DNA of 64,000 bases from Fuerstiella marisgermanici (lineage in GTDB: Bacteria; Planctomycetota; Planctomycetia; Planctomycetales; Planctomycetaceae): positions 434,001 to 498,000 of the forward strand of contig NZ_CP017641.1 of NCBI RefSeq assembly GCF_001983935.1, written 5' to 3'. The notes beneath the pieces were generated by a model, which saw nothing but the letters and a program-made list of their open reading frames with translations, made no database searches and was not told the origin of the DNA. This document shows positions 26,344 to 36,279 of the stretch, one piece after another. Positions within the stretch are counted from its first letter, which is position 1; every line of letters begins with the position of its first letter. The translations under genes and the position numbers were made by a program.

Positions 26344-26592
26344 GCGATGAGTTGTGAACGATTGTCGGGCCCGCTCACGATTTCTGCAGTCAAAGGTAGC
26401 AGATTGACATTCACAGTCAATAGCAACTTGTTCGGCAGCCGCTTTGCATTCTCCGCACGGCGCCGCGTTCTTGTGGGCCATCGGGCACGCCGTTCGGCCG
26501 ACGGCCCTGGCGTGCCCATGCCGTCCCGATGAAACGAAATTTCGCGCGTCGTTTACGAATGGTTAGCGGGAAACTACGAGTCTTCCAGGTGT

Positions 26593-28398
26593 TTAGTCGG
26601 CCGAGCCGAGTTCCACGATCTGTAGCATTTGAGCCTTGTCCGCGTCGCTCACTTCGCTGTGGCACGACGCTTTGCCTTCTTCGGCACCCATCGTTTTTTT
26701 CGTTTTGGACGCCAGGCGATGCAGCTCTTCCGGGCTGAGGACTCCGCGTTTTTCCAGGATTTCTTGTTGCTCTTCGCTTAGCGCTGCACTCACTTTGGCC
26801 TTCTGCCATTGGTAGTCATCAGACTTGCCGCTGGCGAATTCCTGAATCTCTTTACTGATGCGAACGCTACACCAATCGTGCCCGCACATTGCGCAGAAGT
26901 CAGTGTCGACATCCAGATCTTCGTCGTGATATGCCCGAGCCGTGTCCGGGTCGAAGCTTAGGTCGAAGTGTTTCTGCCAGTTCAGAGCGGCTCGTGCGCG
27001 AGTCAGATCGTCATCCCAATCTCGAGTGCCCGGAATTCCCAGAGCGACGTCGGCCGCGTGTGCTGCAATTTTGTAGGCGACGCAGCCCTGCTTGACGTCG
27101 TCCTTTTTCGGCAGCCCCAGATGTTCTTTCGGGGTCACGTAGCACAACATGCTGGCACCGTGCCACGCTGCGTTGGTTGCTCCGATACAACTTGTGATGT
27201 GGTCGTAACCCGGAAAAACATCTGTGACCAATGGACCCAGTACGTAAAACGGTGCTCCATGGCAAAGCGTTCGCTGCACCTTCATGTTGAATTCGATCTG
27301 GTCCAGCGGCACGTGCCCCGGGCCTTCGACCATGACTTGGATGCCCTTCCGCCAGGCTCGTTCCGTTAGTTCGCCCAGCGTAGAAAGTTCGGCCAGTTGA
27401 GCGATATCGGTGGCATCAGCCAAGCCGCCGGGGCGCAGACCATCGCCGATGCTGAAGGTGACGTCGTGCTGCCGCATCACGTCGCAAATGTCTTCCCACA
27501 AAGTGTACATCGGGTTTTGTAGCGAATGATGAATCATCCACTTGGCCAGCAGCGAACCGCCTCGACTGACGATGCCGATCAGTCGATTCTTGACATATTC
27601 CAGATGTTCATGCAGCACGCCCGCATGAATGGTGAAATAGTCAACGCCCTGATCGGCCTGGTGCCGCAGCGTGTTCAGGATCGTTTCTTCGTCCAGATCT
27701 TCGATTCGTCGCCCAATGATCATTGAGTAGATTGGCACGGTTCCGATCGGCACAGTGCTGTTCTGAATAATGGCTTCGCGGCAGGCGTCGAGATCTCCAC
27801 CGGTGGACAGGTCCATCACGGTGTCGGCACCCCAGCGTTCGGCCCACTTCAGCTTCTCGACTTCTTCGTCCGTGCCGGAAGACACTGGCGACGCGCCCAT
27901 ATTCGCGTTGACCTTGGTCTTCGACGCGCGGCCAATCGCCATGGGATCCAGATTGTGCTGTAGATGGTTCCGGTTGGCCGGAATCACCATGCGTCCGGCC
28001 GCGACTTCGTCTCGCACCTGCGTCGCGGTGAGATGCCCTTCACGGTCGGCGACTCGCTGCATTTCCACCGTGACAATCCCGCAGCGAGCACTATCGAGCT
28101 GCGTGGAAGGTTCGTAATTTTGCGGCCGCTGCCAGGCTTCCGCCTTTTCGTAGTCGTCTTCGAACCCTTCGATCAATGTCCAGTCGGTCGGCATAAAGTC
28201 CCAGGCCGTTTTGTTGGACGGTTTTGGGATGCCGGGCGAATCCTGAGACGAATAGGTCTTCGCGCCAGCGCGGCCCGCTGCAATTTCGGGAGCCGATGCG
28301 AAGCTGCCGGGAGTGGTCCCTGCGTGAGTGCTGCTGGGGTCAGACGCCAGAATTTCGGGCATCAGTTCCTTAACGCGAGCGATGTGATCAATAGCCAT
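26593..28398 (-). CDS. thiC: Phosphomethylpyrimidine synthase ThiC
   Basis: 601 residues. ThiC converts aminoimidazole ribotide to the HMP-phosphate moiety of thiamine with S-adenosylmethionine and a [4Fe-4S] cluster. Characteristic segments are [102 protein letters not shown] and the cluster ligands CAMCGHDWC at 502, 505 and 510. Length and order match bacterial ThiC. The N-terminal 70 residues are a little shorter than in E. coli. No other thiamine genes lie beside it, and no TPP riboswitch is evident in the 336 bp upstream. Confidence 0.97.
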   Translation of the reverse strand: MAIDHIARVKELMPEILASDPSSTHAGTTPGSFASAPEIAAGRAGAKTYSSQDSPGIPKPSNKTAWDFMPTDWTLIEGFEDDYEKAEAWQRPQNYEPSTQLDSARCGIVTVEMQRVADREGHLTATQVRDEVAAGRMVIPANRNHLQHNLDPMAIGRASKTKVNANMGASPVSSGTDEEVEKLKWAERWGADTVMDLSTGGDLDACREAIIQNSTVPIGTVPIYSMIIGRRIEDLDEETILNTLRHQADQGVDYFTIHAGVLHEHLEYVKNRLIGIVSRGGSLLAKWMIHHSLQNPMYTLWEDICDVMRQHDVTFSIGDGLRPGGLADATDIAQLAELSTLGELTERAWRKGIQVMVEGPGHVPLDQIEFNMKVQRTLCHGAPFYVLGPLVTDVFPGYDHITSCIGATNAAWHGASMLCYVTPKEHLGLPKKDDVKQGCVAYKIAAHAADVALGIPGTRDWDDDLTRARAALNWQKHFDLSFDPDTARAYHDEDLDVDTDFCAMCGHDWCSVRISKEIQEFASGKSDDYQWQKAKVSAALSEEQQEILEKRGVLSPEELHRLASKTKKTMGAEEGKASCHSEVSDADKAQMLQIVELGSAD

Positions 28399-28734
28399 GG
28401 TCTGATTTCCGGCGAAGCGGTCCTTGATTGCAGTTTCGGCACGTGAATACGTCCGCGTCGACGTCCGGTCGCGCGATCCGTGTGCGGCCTAATCGTAGTC
28501 TCCGCATCGTTATTTGCAATTGTCAGGTTCAGACCACCTGCGGTAACACGAGGTTTCTCGACGGCCAAAGCATAAAAAGGCGAATCGATTCATTGCGTAG
28601 CGCGAAGATAGTCCGCCTCGGGTAAGATTGAGCGTGCCTCCGAAGCGGTTTCGCGAGTTTCAAAATTAGTCACTTCCGGCGAATCGGTCGCATCTTCCGA
28701 CTGCGCACACAAATCCACGATTGGTGATTCTGCT
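28399..28734. other. Divergent region between thiC and a membrane protein gene
   Basis: 336 bp. On the thiC strand a GAACCTGA segment recalls part of a TPP riboswitch, but the CTGAGA box and the second stem are missing. No other element is seen. Confidence 0.5.
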
Positions 28735-29238
28735 TTGATTCGGCGTACAGCTAAATTTGTCGCACTGCTGGCGGTATCCTGGGTTGTGATGACCTTCACG
28801 CACGAAGTTGGCCATCTGATTGGCGGAATGATCTGCGGCGCGACTCTCACTGACTACGACCTCGCTCCGTGGCGGATGCCGTACAGTTTGCATTCCCCGG
28901 ATCCACATCCGCTCATCACGCTCTGGGCCGGACCGATTCTTGGTGTGGCTATTCCGCTGACGATCGCAGATGTTGCTCAGCGGCGCTGGGTTTGGTTTAT
29001 TGCCGACTTCTGCCTGATCGCCAATGGCAGTTACCTCGCCTTGGCATGGGTGTCAGGCGATCGGTTCCTCGACACCCCGCGACTGCTCGACGCCGGAACG
29101 CATCCGGCCATCATCGTGGTCTATTGCGTACTGACGATCGGGATTGGTTATGTCTGGTTTCGGGCCGATTGCATTTACTATCTGGCTGGCGAAACGAACC
29201 CAAAGGACGGTGCTATAAAAAGCGAAACAGATAGTTAA
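28735..29238 (+). CDS. Small membrane protein with an HEVGH zinc-protease motif
   Basis: 167 residues from a TTG at 28735; no ATG upstream in frame, and the first ATG (28789) would remove the first membrane helix. The first helix (FVALLAVSWVVMTFTHEVGHLIGG) contains HEVGH (His23, Glu24, His27), as in M50 intramembrane or site-2-protease-like metalloproteases. Further hydrophobic segments lie around residues 60-80, 85-105 and 120-140. An M50 enzyme also needs a downstream Asp (LDG-like motif); DTPRLLDAG at about 112-120 is the only candidate. It may be a minimal M50-like protease or a degenerate relative with a structural role. Stands alone, divergent from thiC. Confidence 0.7.
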   Translation: MIRRTAKFVALLAVSWVVMTFTHEVGHLIGGMICGATLTDYDLAPWRMPYSLHSPDPHPLITLWAGPILGVAIPLTIADVAQRRWVWFIADFCLIANGSYLALAWVSGDRFLDTPRLLDAGTHPAIIVVYCVLTIGIGYVWFRADCIYYLAGETNPKDGAIKSETDS

Positions 29239-29334
29239 TTCGCTTTGAGTTCGCGGACAGGCATCAGCCGGCAAGTTCTCACCAGCCGAACGCGAAGCCC
29301 TGTTCGGCCCCGCGTTCGGCCCTCTTGCCACACG

Positions 29335-30720
29335 TTACTCTCGCACACAGAAAAGCGAACTGCCTGTTCTAAGCACGATTGATCCGTTAACGACCGCCAC
29401 ACCGTACAGCGTCGGCTTCGAAAACATGGCGACTCCGCGGCGGCGTTCTTCTGACGTCTCCTCGGCCGTTGGCACGTTGTTGATCGGTGGTGAGTCGTCA
29501 CTCCAGAGAGCATTCTGTTGAACCACTTCGAATTCAGATCCCGCATTAAGGACCGACGTGAGCCCTTCCTTGCCGAAGATGTAAACGTGATCGCCGATGC
29601 CAACCGGAGTCGCCCAGGCGGATTGTTTGATTCGCTGAGTGTAGGCGGGTTCGCCCGTTTCGGCATGCAGGCAGTAGACGGCACCGACACGGTTAACCCA
29701 GTACGCAAAGCCTTTGTGCATCATCGGAGACGCCCATGAAGGAGTTGCATCGGGCGTCTTCCAGGCAAACTCCGCTTTCCACTCGTCGCCGTTGCGGCGA
29801 ACGGTCATCAGGCCGTTGGATTTCTTTGCCAGTTCTGAATTTTCACCGCGACGACCGGGTGATGCAGCGATGAAGAACCGCCCTTCTCCAAGGTCGATGG
29901 GAGTCGTGGCAGTGTTGCCGCCGACTTCTGTGAACGTCCAAAGTTGCTCGCCGGTTGCGGCATCGTAGCCATCTACACTTCCCGCCGAACTGCACACGAC
30001 CTGTGGCACACCGTCGATGGTCACAATTGATGGAGAACTCCAGCTTGTCCGCGCGGTGCGATCTGTTTTCCATGCTGTGCTGCCGTCCGTTTTGTTCAAC
30101 GCCACAACGTAAGAAGTCGCTGGATCGTCGATTAGCATGATCACGTGATCAGCCGTCTGCGCGGGAGATGCCGACAGGCCGAATTCATTGGTGGGTTTCG
30201 CAAATTCTTTCGTCAATGACTGGTGCCATTTTGCCTTTCCATCGTGCGAGACCGCGACAACGTCGCCGCTTTCGAAGTACGCATACACGCCTTGATTGTC
30301 GACTACCGGAGTCGGCGCGGCTCGACTGATGTAAACGCTGTTCTTTTCAGGGAATGTCGACTCTGTGATCGAATCCCAAACCTGTGTTCCCGTGGCCAAA
30401 TCGTAAGCCACGACGTGCAGTTTCTGTTTCGAGTCGCCTTCCACCGATGTTAGGTAGACGCGAGAATTGCGAATCACGGGACTGGACTGTCCGTACCCTG
30501 GAATCGCAACGTTCCAGGCGATGTTCTTCGTCGGAGACCATGTCATGGGAATCGAATCGGCTGCGATGTCGGATGCTCCGGCTCCCAGGAACGCGGGCCA
30601 CCGATTGGACGCAGCCGCCGGTTCATCGCCGTAACAGGACCACAGCGTAAATGCCGTCGCGCCCAGGGCGATCAGTGTGTGGCGGAATATTCTCGTGATG
30701 GAAGGTTGAGTTGTATTCAT
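29335..30720 (-). CDS. Secreted PQQ-binding-like beta-propeller protein
   Basis: 461 residues from the ATG at 30718-30720, with GGAG eight bases upstream. Signal segment around residues 12-30 (TLIALGATAFTLWSCYGDE). The mature chain begins RWPAFLGAGASDIAADSIPMTWSPTKNIAWNVAIPGYGQSSPVI, the usual opening of planctomycete PQQ-like propellers, then repeats the blade motif AYDLATGTQVWD, ALNKTDGSTAWKTD, GYDAATGEQLWTF, CLHAETGEPAYT. These proteins look like BamB/quinoprotein propellers; no quinone ligand set is evident. It is the last gene of a leftward group with redoxin, DUF4198 and DUF1559 genes, 122 bp after the redoxin gene. Confidence 0.9.
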   Translation of the reverse strand: MNTTQPSITRIFRHTLIALGATAFTLWSCYGDEPAAASNRWPAFLGAGASDIAADSIPMTWSPTKNIAWNVAIPGYGQSSPVIRNSRVYLTSVEGDSKQKLHVVAYDLATGTQVWDSITESTFPEKNSVYISRAAPTPVVDNQGVYAYFESGDVVAVSHDGKAKWHQSLTKEFAKPTNEFGLSASPAQTADHVIMLIDDPATSYVVALNKTDGSTAWKTDRTARTSWSSPSIVTIDGVPQVVCSSAGSVDGYDAATGEQLWTFTEVGGNTATTPIDLGEGRFFIAASPGRRGENSELAKKSNGLMTVRRNGDEWKAEFAWKTPDATPSWASPMMHKGFAYWVNRVGAVYCLHAETGEPAYTQRIKQSAWATPVGIGDHVYIFGKEGLTSVLNAGSEFEVVQQNALWSDDSPPINNVPTAEETSEERRRGVAMFSKPTLYGVAVVNGSIVLRTGSSLFCVRE

Positions 30721-30842
30721 TGATCGACTCCGTGAGAGTTTCGCTTCTGCGTAACACCGCATGCTGCGCAGAATCGAAGGACTGCCGAAGGGCATCTGCT
30801 GCCCTTCGGACATATTGTGTTTAGCTGGTCGTTATTGGTGTG

Positions 30843-31682
30843 CTACTCGGCAGGGGCCAGATCGCTGCCTGTGGCGGAACCGGATTCGTTCAGCCATTGC
30901 AGCAGTGACCGATTATCGACAAATGGTTGGTAGCCACGATTCGCGAAGACAACTTTGCCGCCACGATCGATCACGAAAGTCCCGTGAAGCATGTCTTCCT
31001 GCTGGTCGTCGGTTTCGCGAACGTAGGTGCCCCACGTTTCGGCGACCTTCAGGTCCGGATCAGACAGCACCGGAAACTCAAATCCACCATACTCTTCGTA
31101 CTTCTTGCGAGTGGCTGCGGGAAGATCGGCGCTGACGGCAACTAATTGAGCGCCAAGTTCGTTGAAGTGTTCGAGATCCTTCTGCAAAGCAAACAACTGA
31201 GCCACACAGTGACTGCAGTTGTAGCCGTAATAAAACACCAGAACCACGGGCCCCTGGCGATTGAGTTCCGCCAGCGACTGCGACTGATCCTGCGTGTCGG
31301 ACAGGACAAAATCCGGAGCCGGCTTTCCGATCAAAGGATGATCTTCCGTGACGGCTCGTTCGAAATTGTCGGTTGAGAGCAGGTCCTGCAGAGACGCGGA
31401 CAGCTTTTGGCTGTCGACAGCTTCCAGGTACGCATTGGCATCGGCACTGACATCGCCCGTGGCGACCAGCCCATAGTCAGCACAGATCAGTCGGCACCTT
31501 TCCAGAAAGCCTGGCGATTCGGTTCCGGTACCCGTCATTGGATGAGTCACGTGCCAGGCCATCGCGCTGCCGTACAGCAGCGCGAATCCGCCTAATACGG
31601 CCAGAAACAGTTTCGTTCCGGATCCTCGTTCCGGCGCAGTGCCGTCTTCCGGAGTAACTCCGTTCAACTCTTGATTAGCCAT
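30843..31682 (-). CDS. Membrane-anchored redoxin/AhpC-TSA-like protein
   Basis: 279 residues. Residues 24-45 (LFLAVLGGFALLYGSAMAWHV) form one membrane anchor. After a linker of ~90 residues comes the redoxin fold: LIGKPAPDFVLSDTQDQSQSLAEL, VVLVFYYGYNCSHCVAQLFALQKDLEHF, QLVAVSADLP and HGTFVIDRGGKVVFANRGYQPFVD. The active site has C-x-x-C (NCSHC) rather than a single peroxidatic Cys. It probably faces the periplasm and reduces thiols or peroxides. The start lies 13 bp after the stop of the DUF4198 gene, so these two are almost certainly co-transcribed. Confidence 0.9.
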   Translation of the reverse strand: MANQELNGVTPEDGTAPERGSGTKLFLAVLGGFALLYGSAMAWHVTHPMTGTGTESPGFLERCRLICADYGLVATGDVSADANAYLEAVDSQKLSASLQDLLSTDNFERAVTEDHPLIGKPAPDFVLSDTQDQSQSLAELNRQGPVVLVFYYGYNCSHCVAQLFALQKDLEHFNELGAQLVAVSADLPAATRKKYEEYGGFEFPVLSDPDLKVAETWGTYVRETDDQQEDMLHGTFVIDRGGKVVFANRGYQPFVDNRSLLQWLNESGSATGSDLAPAE

Positions 31683-31695
31683 GATGGCGAATTCC

Positions 31696-32514
31696 TTATC
31701 TGGAGGCAGTTGTTGTTTTTATAGCAGGCTTAGGGAACGGAACTTGTGGTACGGCCACTGTGAGTGCGGCCGAGTAATAGGTGGCATCGTAGCCATCGCC
31801 GCTGCGTTCCGCTTCCTTGTGATGAATCACGACCAGTATGACGTTGGCTTCGGTCGGTGTGAATTCAGCTTCCCCCTTGGCATCTGTGCGGCGTTCGAAC
31901 GTTTCGTCAAACTCTTCCGCCAGTTGCTGACCTCGCGGAATAAACGTGACTCGACCATTAGCCAGCGGCTTGCCTTCAAAAAGCACTCGCACGCGAATGG
32001 GCGTATTCGGACCGCTTTCCGTGACTGGGTTCGTCACCGGAACCAGTTCCAACGGATGTCCCAGCGGACGATCACAACGCATCAGCGGCCCTTTTGTGGC
32101 CGTTGGATCCGGACCGACAACAAAGTAAGTCTTGGCACTCTTGATGGCTCGGATCTTACCATGCAACGTATCCAATTCATGCGACACGACATGCAGGCCG
32201 GGCTTTGTGGTCGTGTACGGCGCGGTCCAGTAACCCTGTTTGGGTTCATAGGCCGTGCCAATCAAATTCGGTTTCAGATCCGCTTCGCATCCACACGGAG
32301 CCATCACGGAAAGCGAAACGTTGTCCAGCGTAATCAGGCTGTGTAGTTTGAAGTCGCGATGATCGTTTCCGTGGTTGCCCAGCTTCAGGTCAACATGCAC
32401 GACGTTGCCTTCGCGAACTTCCGGAGTATTCACTTCCACCCAGGTGTCATGAGCATGAGCCTGAGCCGAAGCAGTCAGCAAGGCGGCAGCAACAATTGTA
32501 GACAGCGTTTTCAT
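31696..32514 (-). CDS. DUF4198 family periplasmic protein
   Basis: 272 residues from the ATG at 32512-32514, with AAGGAAA upstream; a longer start would bury the signal peptide. Signal MKTLSTIVAAALLTASAQAHA is followed directly by HDTWVEVNTPEVREGN, which is the usual start of DUF4198 (a family related to NikM/CbiM-associated nickel or cobalt periplasmic proteins). An inner segment APCGCEAD holds a Cys pair, and the C-terminal half is a transthyretin-like beta domain (TPIRVRVLFEGKPLANGRVTFI) with ANVILVVIHH. The His-Asp after the signal cleavage site may bind metal. In the same transcript as DUF1559, redoxin and propeller genes. Confidence 0.88.
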   Translation of the reverse strand: MKTLSTIVAAALLTASAQAHAHDTWVEVNTPEVREGNVVHVDLKLGNHGNDHRDFKLHSLITLDNVSLSVMAPCGCEADLKPNLIGTAYEPKQGYWTAPYTTTKPGLHVVSHELDTLHGKIRAIKSAKTYFVVGPDPTATKGPLMRCDRPLGHPLELVPVTNPVTESGPNTPIRVRVLFEGKPLANGRVTFIPRGQQLAEEFDETFERRTDAKGEAEFTPTEANVILVVIHHKEAERSGDGYDATYYSAALTVAVPQVPFPKPAIKTTTASR

Positions 32515-32609
32515 TTGAAGTTTCCTTGTAAAATAAGTTGAGTAGATTCCGAGGACCACCGAAACAGGTCCGGCGGTTGGTGAAGCAATTGAGGGAACAG
32601 GATTGGGAC

Positions 32610-33701
32610 TTACCATTCACCGATGACTTCGCCGCCGCCTCGTGTTGCGAGGGCTCGCCAGGTGTCCAGGTCGATGCTGTCACTTGCGAAACGCACGGAA
32701 CCGTCGCACATCAGCACGTTGACTCCGCCCATGTGTTCGCTGCGAGCACCGAAGATGCCGTTTCCGCAGCTTCCCATGTCTGGCACTGTGCTGTTGGGCG
32801 GGTGATAGTGATGGTAGTTGGTCCAGTATTCTCGGCCGTGAATCCAGCCCGCTCCGCGCTGCCCGGCCCAGCCGCGACTGATCGCGACCGTCGCCGCTTC
32901 AAACTGTGCAGGATCGTTAGGCGGCTGGTATCCGTTTGCCAGGCCGGGCGGAGACGGCGGGATCGATCGTGACGTCCAGACGCAGGCCACGTTGATGTAG
33001 CTGCGTCGACGTTCGTAATCAGAAGTCGGAGCAGACACGGTTTGCTCAGGCAGCCCAAACACTGATTCAGAAAAAGCGGCCGTGTTGCTTAAACCGTCGG
33101 TGATTGATGCAAATTTGACTTTGCTATTGGTCCAGACCAGCCCATCGGTTTGAGCACGCCCATCGTAATTGGTGCCCAGCCCGGTTCCCTGATTCAGGTG
33201 GTAGTTTGTGCCTGCGTAATAGTCGATGCGACCGGTTGCTCCATCGCGATTGCCGGTTGTGATCTCGAAGACGTCCGTCCCCGGGTCACTGGGGCAGCGA
33301 AAGACGGGCAACACTGTTTTGGCCACTTCAATAAACGGAGTATTCAGATCGCCAGGGCAACAGCCGATCTGCATCTTTTCGCTGAAGTCCAACAGATTGT
33401 GCAGCGCCGCCTGATCCATATAGGGCAGCAGTTGAGCCTGCACAGAAAAGTTTCCGGTGGATCCATGGCCGTAGGAATAGTTGCTGGGCAGCACGGTGTG
33501 AGTGCTTTCATAGTTGTGTAAAGCCAGGCCAAGCTGCTTCAGGTTGTTCTTGCATTGAGTCCTCCGAGCCGCCTCGCGCGCTTGTTGGACGGCAGGTAGC
33601 AACAACCCAATGAGGATGGCGATAATCGCAATCACGACAAGTAATTCGATAAGTGTGAACCCGCGCTGACGCACGCGAGGTGGGGGTATATGTTCTCTCA
33701 T
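32610..33701 (-). CDS. DUF1559 family pseudopilin-like secreted protein (second copy)
   Basis: 363 residues with AAGG about ten bases before the ATG. The leader [20 protein letters not shown] is a prepilin signal, followed by [28 protein letters not shown] and near the C-terminus [20 protein letters not shown], all hallmarks of DUF1559. It differs well from the copy at 0.5-1.6 kb in its middle region. It sits upstream of DUF4198 in the same direction (95-bp gap), a gene pair I have seen repeatedly in planctomycetes. It may form or decorate a surface structure; role unknown. Confidence 0.93.
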   Translation of the reverse strand: MREHIPPPRVRQRGFTLIELLVVIAIIAILIGLLLPAVQQAREAARRTQCKNNLKQLGLALHNYESTHTVLPSNYSYGHGSTGNFSVQAQLLPYMDQAALHNLLDFSEKMQIGCCPGDLNTPFIEVAKTVLPVFRCPSDPGTDVFEITTGNRDGATGRIDYYAGTNYHLNQGTGLGTNYDGRAQTDGLVWTNSKVKFASITDGLSNTAAFSESVFGLPEQTVSAPTSDYERRRSYINVACVWTSRSIPPSPPGLANGYQPPNDPAQFEAATVAISRGWAGQRGAGWIHGREYWTNYHHYHPPNSTVPDMGSCGNGIFGARSEHMGGVNVLMCDGSVRFASDSIDLDTWRALATRGGGEVIGEW

Positions 33702-34016
33702 GTCTGAGCCTTATGAACGATGGGCGGAAACCCATGTGTGATGGAAATGAGTGCAATTCCGAATACTGAACACCCTGTTTCGCGCAGCGGCAAACCTGGC
33801 GTGGGAATGTACTCAGAAGACGATCGCATCGAGTCATTCTGAATGCTTGCGCGGCCGGTGATGGCACGCTCACAACAGGTGTTTCAACCAGCCTTGTGAG
33901 GAGCGAGCTGAATCCCGCGTGAGCGTGCGAACACAAGCCGCGCAACAGGCACTGCGACCAGCTAAAACGGGCGCGTGCGAGTGCTTCACGAAACCACTCG
34001 ATGGGATTGATGGCCA
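33702..34016. other. Intergenic region between DUF1559 and the Cys-rich gene
   Basis: 315 bp. It should hold the promoter or leader of the DUF1559-DUF4198-redoxin-propeller group. An overlapping leftward open frame (33508-34020) runs into the DUF1559 gene in another frame and is not credible. No terminator is obvious. Confidence 0.45.
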
Positions 34017-34694
34017 TCACACCAGTCGCGGCGGCGGCTCAGGCGGATCGGCGGCGACAGAAGCCACGGTCGCAGATTGAGGTCGATCCCAGCGTCCAGG
34101 TTCGACGGGAAGTTCAGAAACGCAAGGGCTGGGAATGACGGCCCATGGCAGTGAATTCCAGAAGACACCCTGTCCGCGACACTTCATCGCTTCGAACCCG
34201 ATGACGTAACGCGGGGCTTCAGAATCCGCTTCGTCAGTCTTCCGCTGTTCGCGTTGGTCACTCCCGTCGGCACTGCAACAGGATTTCGCATCCCTGGCTT
34301 CGCAACAACTTTTGTTGTTGCCACTAGCGTCGGTCGCCGGCTTCTTACACAGCGAGCAGATTTCCCGCGACAAAAGGTTCGCTTTCGCGATCTTCTCGCT
34401 CGATTCGGCTCGCGCCGCTTTAACGACGTAGTCCGGCGGAGTAACGCCGTTCTCTCGCGCCCAGACAACCTTTTGAGCGTTGGTGAAACAACAACATTGT
34501 TTCCAGCATTGTTCTGCTGAAGCACAGCCGCAGGGCCGATTCTGGCAGGGAAAAGGTTGAGACTGATCCTTTTCCAGCGAGGGTGCGTTCGGCATCGGAA
34601 GTGGGACGAACGACGCGCACAATGACGCCAGCAGCGCAAGGCCGATTAGCCTGCGTCCGATGCCGCGTCCAGAATACACTCGCCGACTAAACAT
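34017..34694 (-). CDS. Cys-rich secreted protein of unknown function
   Basis: 225 residues, with GGAAGG just before the ATG. Signal-like segment RLIGLALLASLCASFVPLP. The mature part contains dense cysteine clusters: PCQNRPCGCASAEQCWKQCCCF, then ICSLCKKPA, then SCCEARDAKSCC, about 15 Cys within 110 residues, and a C-terminal soluble part without Cys. The block after the first cluster reads FTNAQKVVWARENGVTPPDYV. Similar short proteins with this cluster pattern occur in planctomycetes near metal-related genes (recalled, not checked). Metal binding is the natural guess. It lies upstream of the DUF1559-DUF4198 group in the same direction. Confidence 0.75.
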   Translation of the reverse strand: MFSRRVYSGRGIGRRLIGLALLASLCASFVPLPMPNAPSLEKDQSQPFPCQNRPCGCASAEQCWKQCCCFTNAQKVVWARENGVTPPDYVVKAARAESSEKIAKANLLSREICSLCKKPATDASGNNKSCCEARDAKSCCSADGSDQREQRKTDEADSEAPRYVIGFEAMKCRGQGVFWNSLPWAVIPSPCVSELPVEPGRWDRPQSATVASVAADPPEPPPRLV

Positions 34695-35239
34695 TGAACC
34701 TTCCAGTAACCCTGATACAGAATCACCGAATCAAAATGCCGCCAGCTCACTCCTCACAGTGCCCGAGGTTACCGTCCCGTCTGCAGCCCCGCAATGGAAT
34801 CATTGGATCATGTGTACCTGGGAAGCCAGCTTCCACAAATAGAGAACTCGCCCATTGAGGTGCAGCAATCGCCGACGAAACTTAAGAAAGATTGAAGCGG
34901 TTGATCTGCTGCACGATGAGCCACTCGTCGCATGCGCTGAAACAAATCAAACTCCGGCCGCCTGGTCGTCGTAAGCTTCCCTGATTGGCAATCGTCGCGC
35001 GGTGGGGGACGCTGAGCATCCACATCTGACAATGCGACGGTCACGCGCAATCACATCTCTCAATAATTTGCGGGCTGTTTTCTAACTTTTGTGGCCCTTG
35101 CGGCGCCTCGATCTCGCATTGCTCGGAGTCGATCCGCCACAGGGAAAATGCTTGCGAAACAGCATCAACGCATTGCAAGTGCAGCCATCAAACAGTGCCG
35201 CAGCCCTTTCTATGTTTTCTTAAACTATAAGGTAAGACC
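34695..35239. other. Divergent intergenic region, no gene recognised
   Basis: 545 bp between the Cys-rich gene (leftward) and the frameshifted peroxiredoxin gene (rightward). Likely promoters for both. No convincing operator, small gene or RNA motif was seen; AT-rich tracts lie near 35065-35090 and 35200-35235. Confidence 0.45.
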
Positions 35240-35979
35240 ATGAAGTCGATCTTCCAGGTTTCCGTCATCGCATTTTCTGCGTCGATCTTTGTGATGAGCC
35301 CGGCGCTATCGCAGGATTCGCAAACGTCAGGAAGCCTCAAAGAACAACTTGCCGAAAAGGCGGATCAGTTTGCCAAGCGTGCTTCCGCCGAACGGCGGGC
35401 CGCTGCGAAAAAGGGGATCGAAGCGGTTCGTGCGACCGGCATTGAGAAATCGGCAAGGCAGGTGGGCGATGTAGCGATCGACGGCGAACTGAAAGACTGG
35501 AAGGGCAACACGGTCACGCTAAGCAAACTGTGGAGCGAAGGGCCTGTCGTGTTGATGTGGTACCGCGGTGGTTGGTGCCCGTCTGCAACATTCAACTGCG
35601 AGCGATGCAGAAGAACCTCGACAAGCTGGAAGGTGCCGGTGCGAAGTTAGTCATCCTGTCACCCGAACTTCCGGAGAAGGCGAAAGAAACGGCGGAAGCC
35701 AACGACCTAAACATCGTCGCCCTTCATGACAGCAACAACGCCCTGGCAAAGAAGTACGGCATCGTCTTTGATCTGCCTCCCACAATTGCCGCGTCGTATC
35801 GCGACAGCGGACGACTGAAAACTTACAACGGCAATGACGATCTTCAGTTGCCATTGTCAGCAACTTACGTCGTCAACAAATCCGGCAAGATCACTTACGC
35901 CTTCCTTGATGCTGACTACAAAAAACGAGCGGAACCTGCTGACGTGATCGCTGCTGTGAAAGCTATCGCGGACAGATAG
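35240..35979 (+). pseudogene. AhpC/TSA-type peroxiredoxin-like gene with a frameshift in the active site
   Basis: The frame from the ATG at 35240 encodes a signal peptide (MKSIFQVSVIAFSASIFVMS), a helical region and the redoxin start up to VVLMWYRGGWCP (the TGC codon at 35576). There the frame breaks: the natural continuation VCNIQLRAMQKNLDKLEGAGAKLVILSPELP lies one base back, from 35581, and runs to the TAA at 35979. Restoring one C in the CCC run at 35578-35580 would give C-P-V-C-N-I and a 246-residue protein. As it stands the first frame ends after 136 residues in nonsense (SATFNCERC...). This is either a sequencing/assembly error, a true recent inactivation, or less likely recoding. Confidence 0.85.
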
Positions 35980-36279
35980 CATTGAGTATTGAGCGGCGCG
36001 GGCGGCAGCTTTTCAGAAACAGCTCAACCAGTGTGGGCGGGATGGTGCCGCAAATGACTGTGCGTGAACGCGGTTGGGAACTGCGCCGCGGACCTATGGC
36101 TGATCAACGACCCGATTTCAGGCTTTCTGACGATCGGCAAATGTGACCGACAAGGATTCGTCGATGCTGAATTTGCGATATACCGAGGCGTCTGCATGAG
36201 TGATTTCTCAGACAGCGTCATCAGCCGGCAGAACTGGCATACCATGCGCGGCGGTGGAATATCAGAATCGCTGCTACCT

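Noticed and set aside
28399-28734. TPP riboswitch upstream of thiC
   Set aside because: Only a GAACCTGA-like segment is present; the CTGAGA box and the second conserved stem are not, so the aptamer cannot form as known.
33508-34020. 170-codon open frame on the minus strand
   Set aside because: It overlaps the DUF1559 gene in another frame and has no signal, motif or ribosome-binding site.
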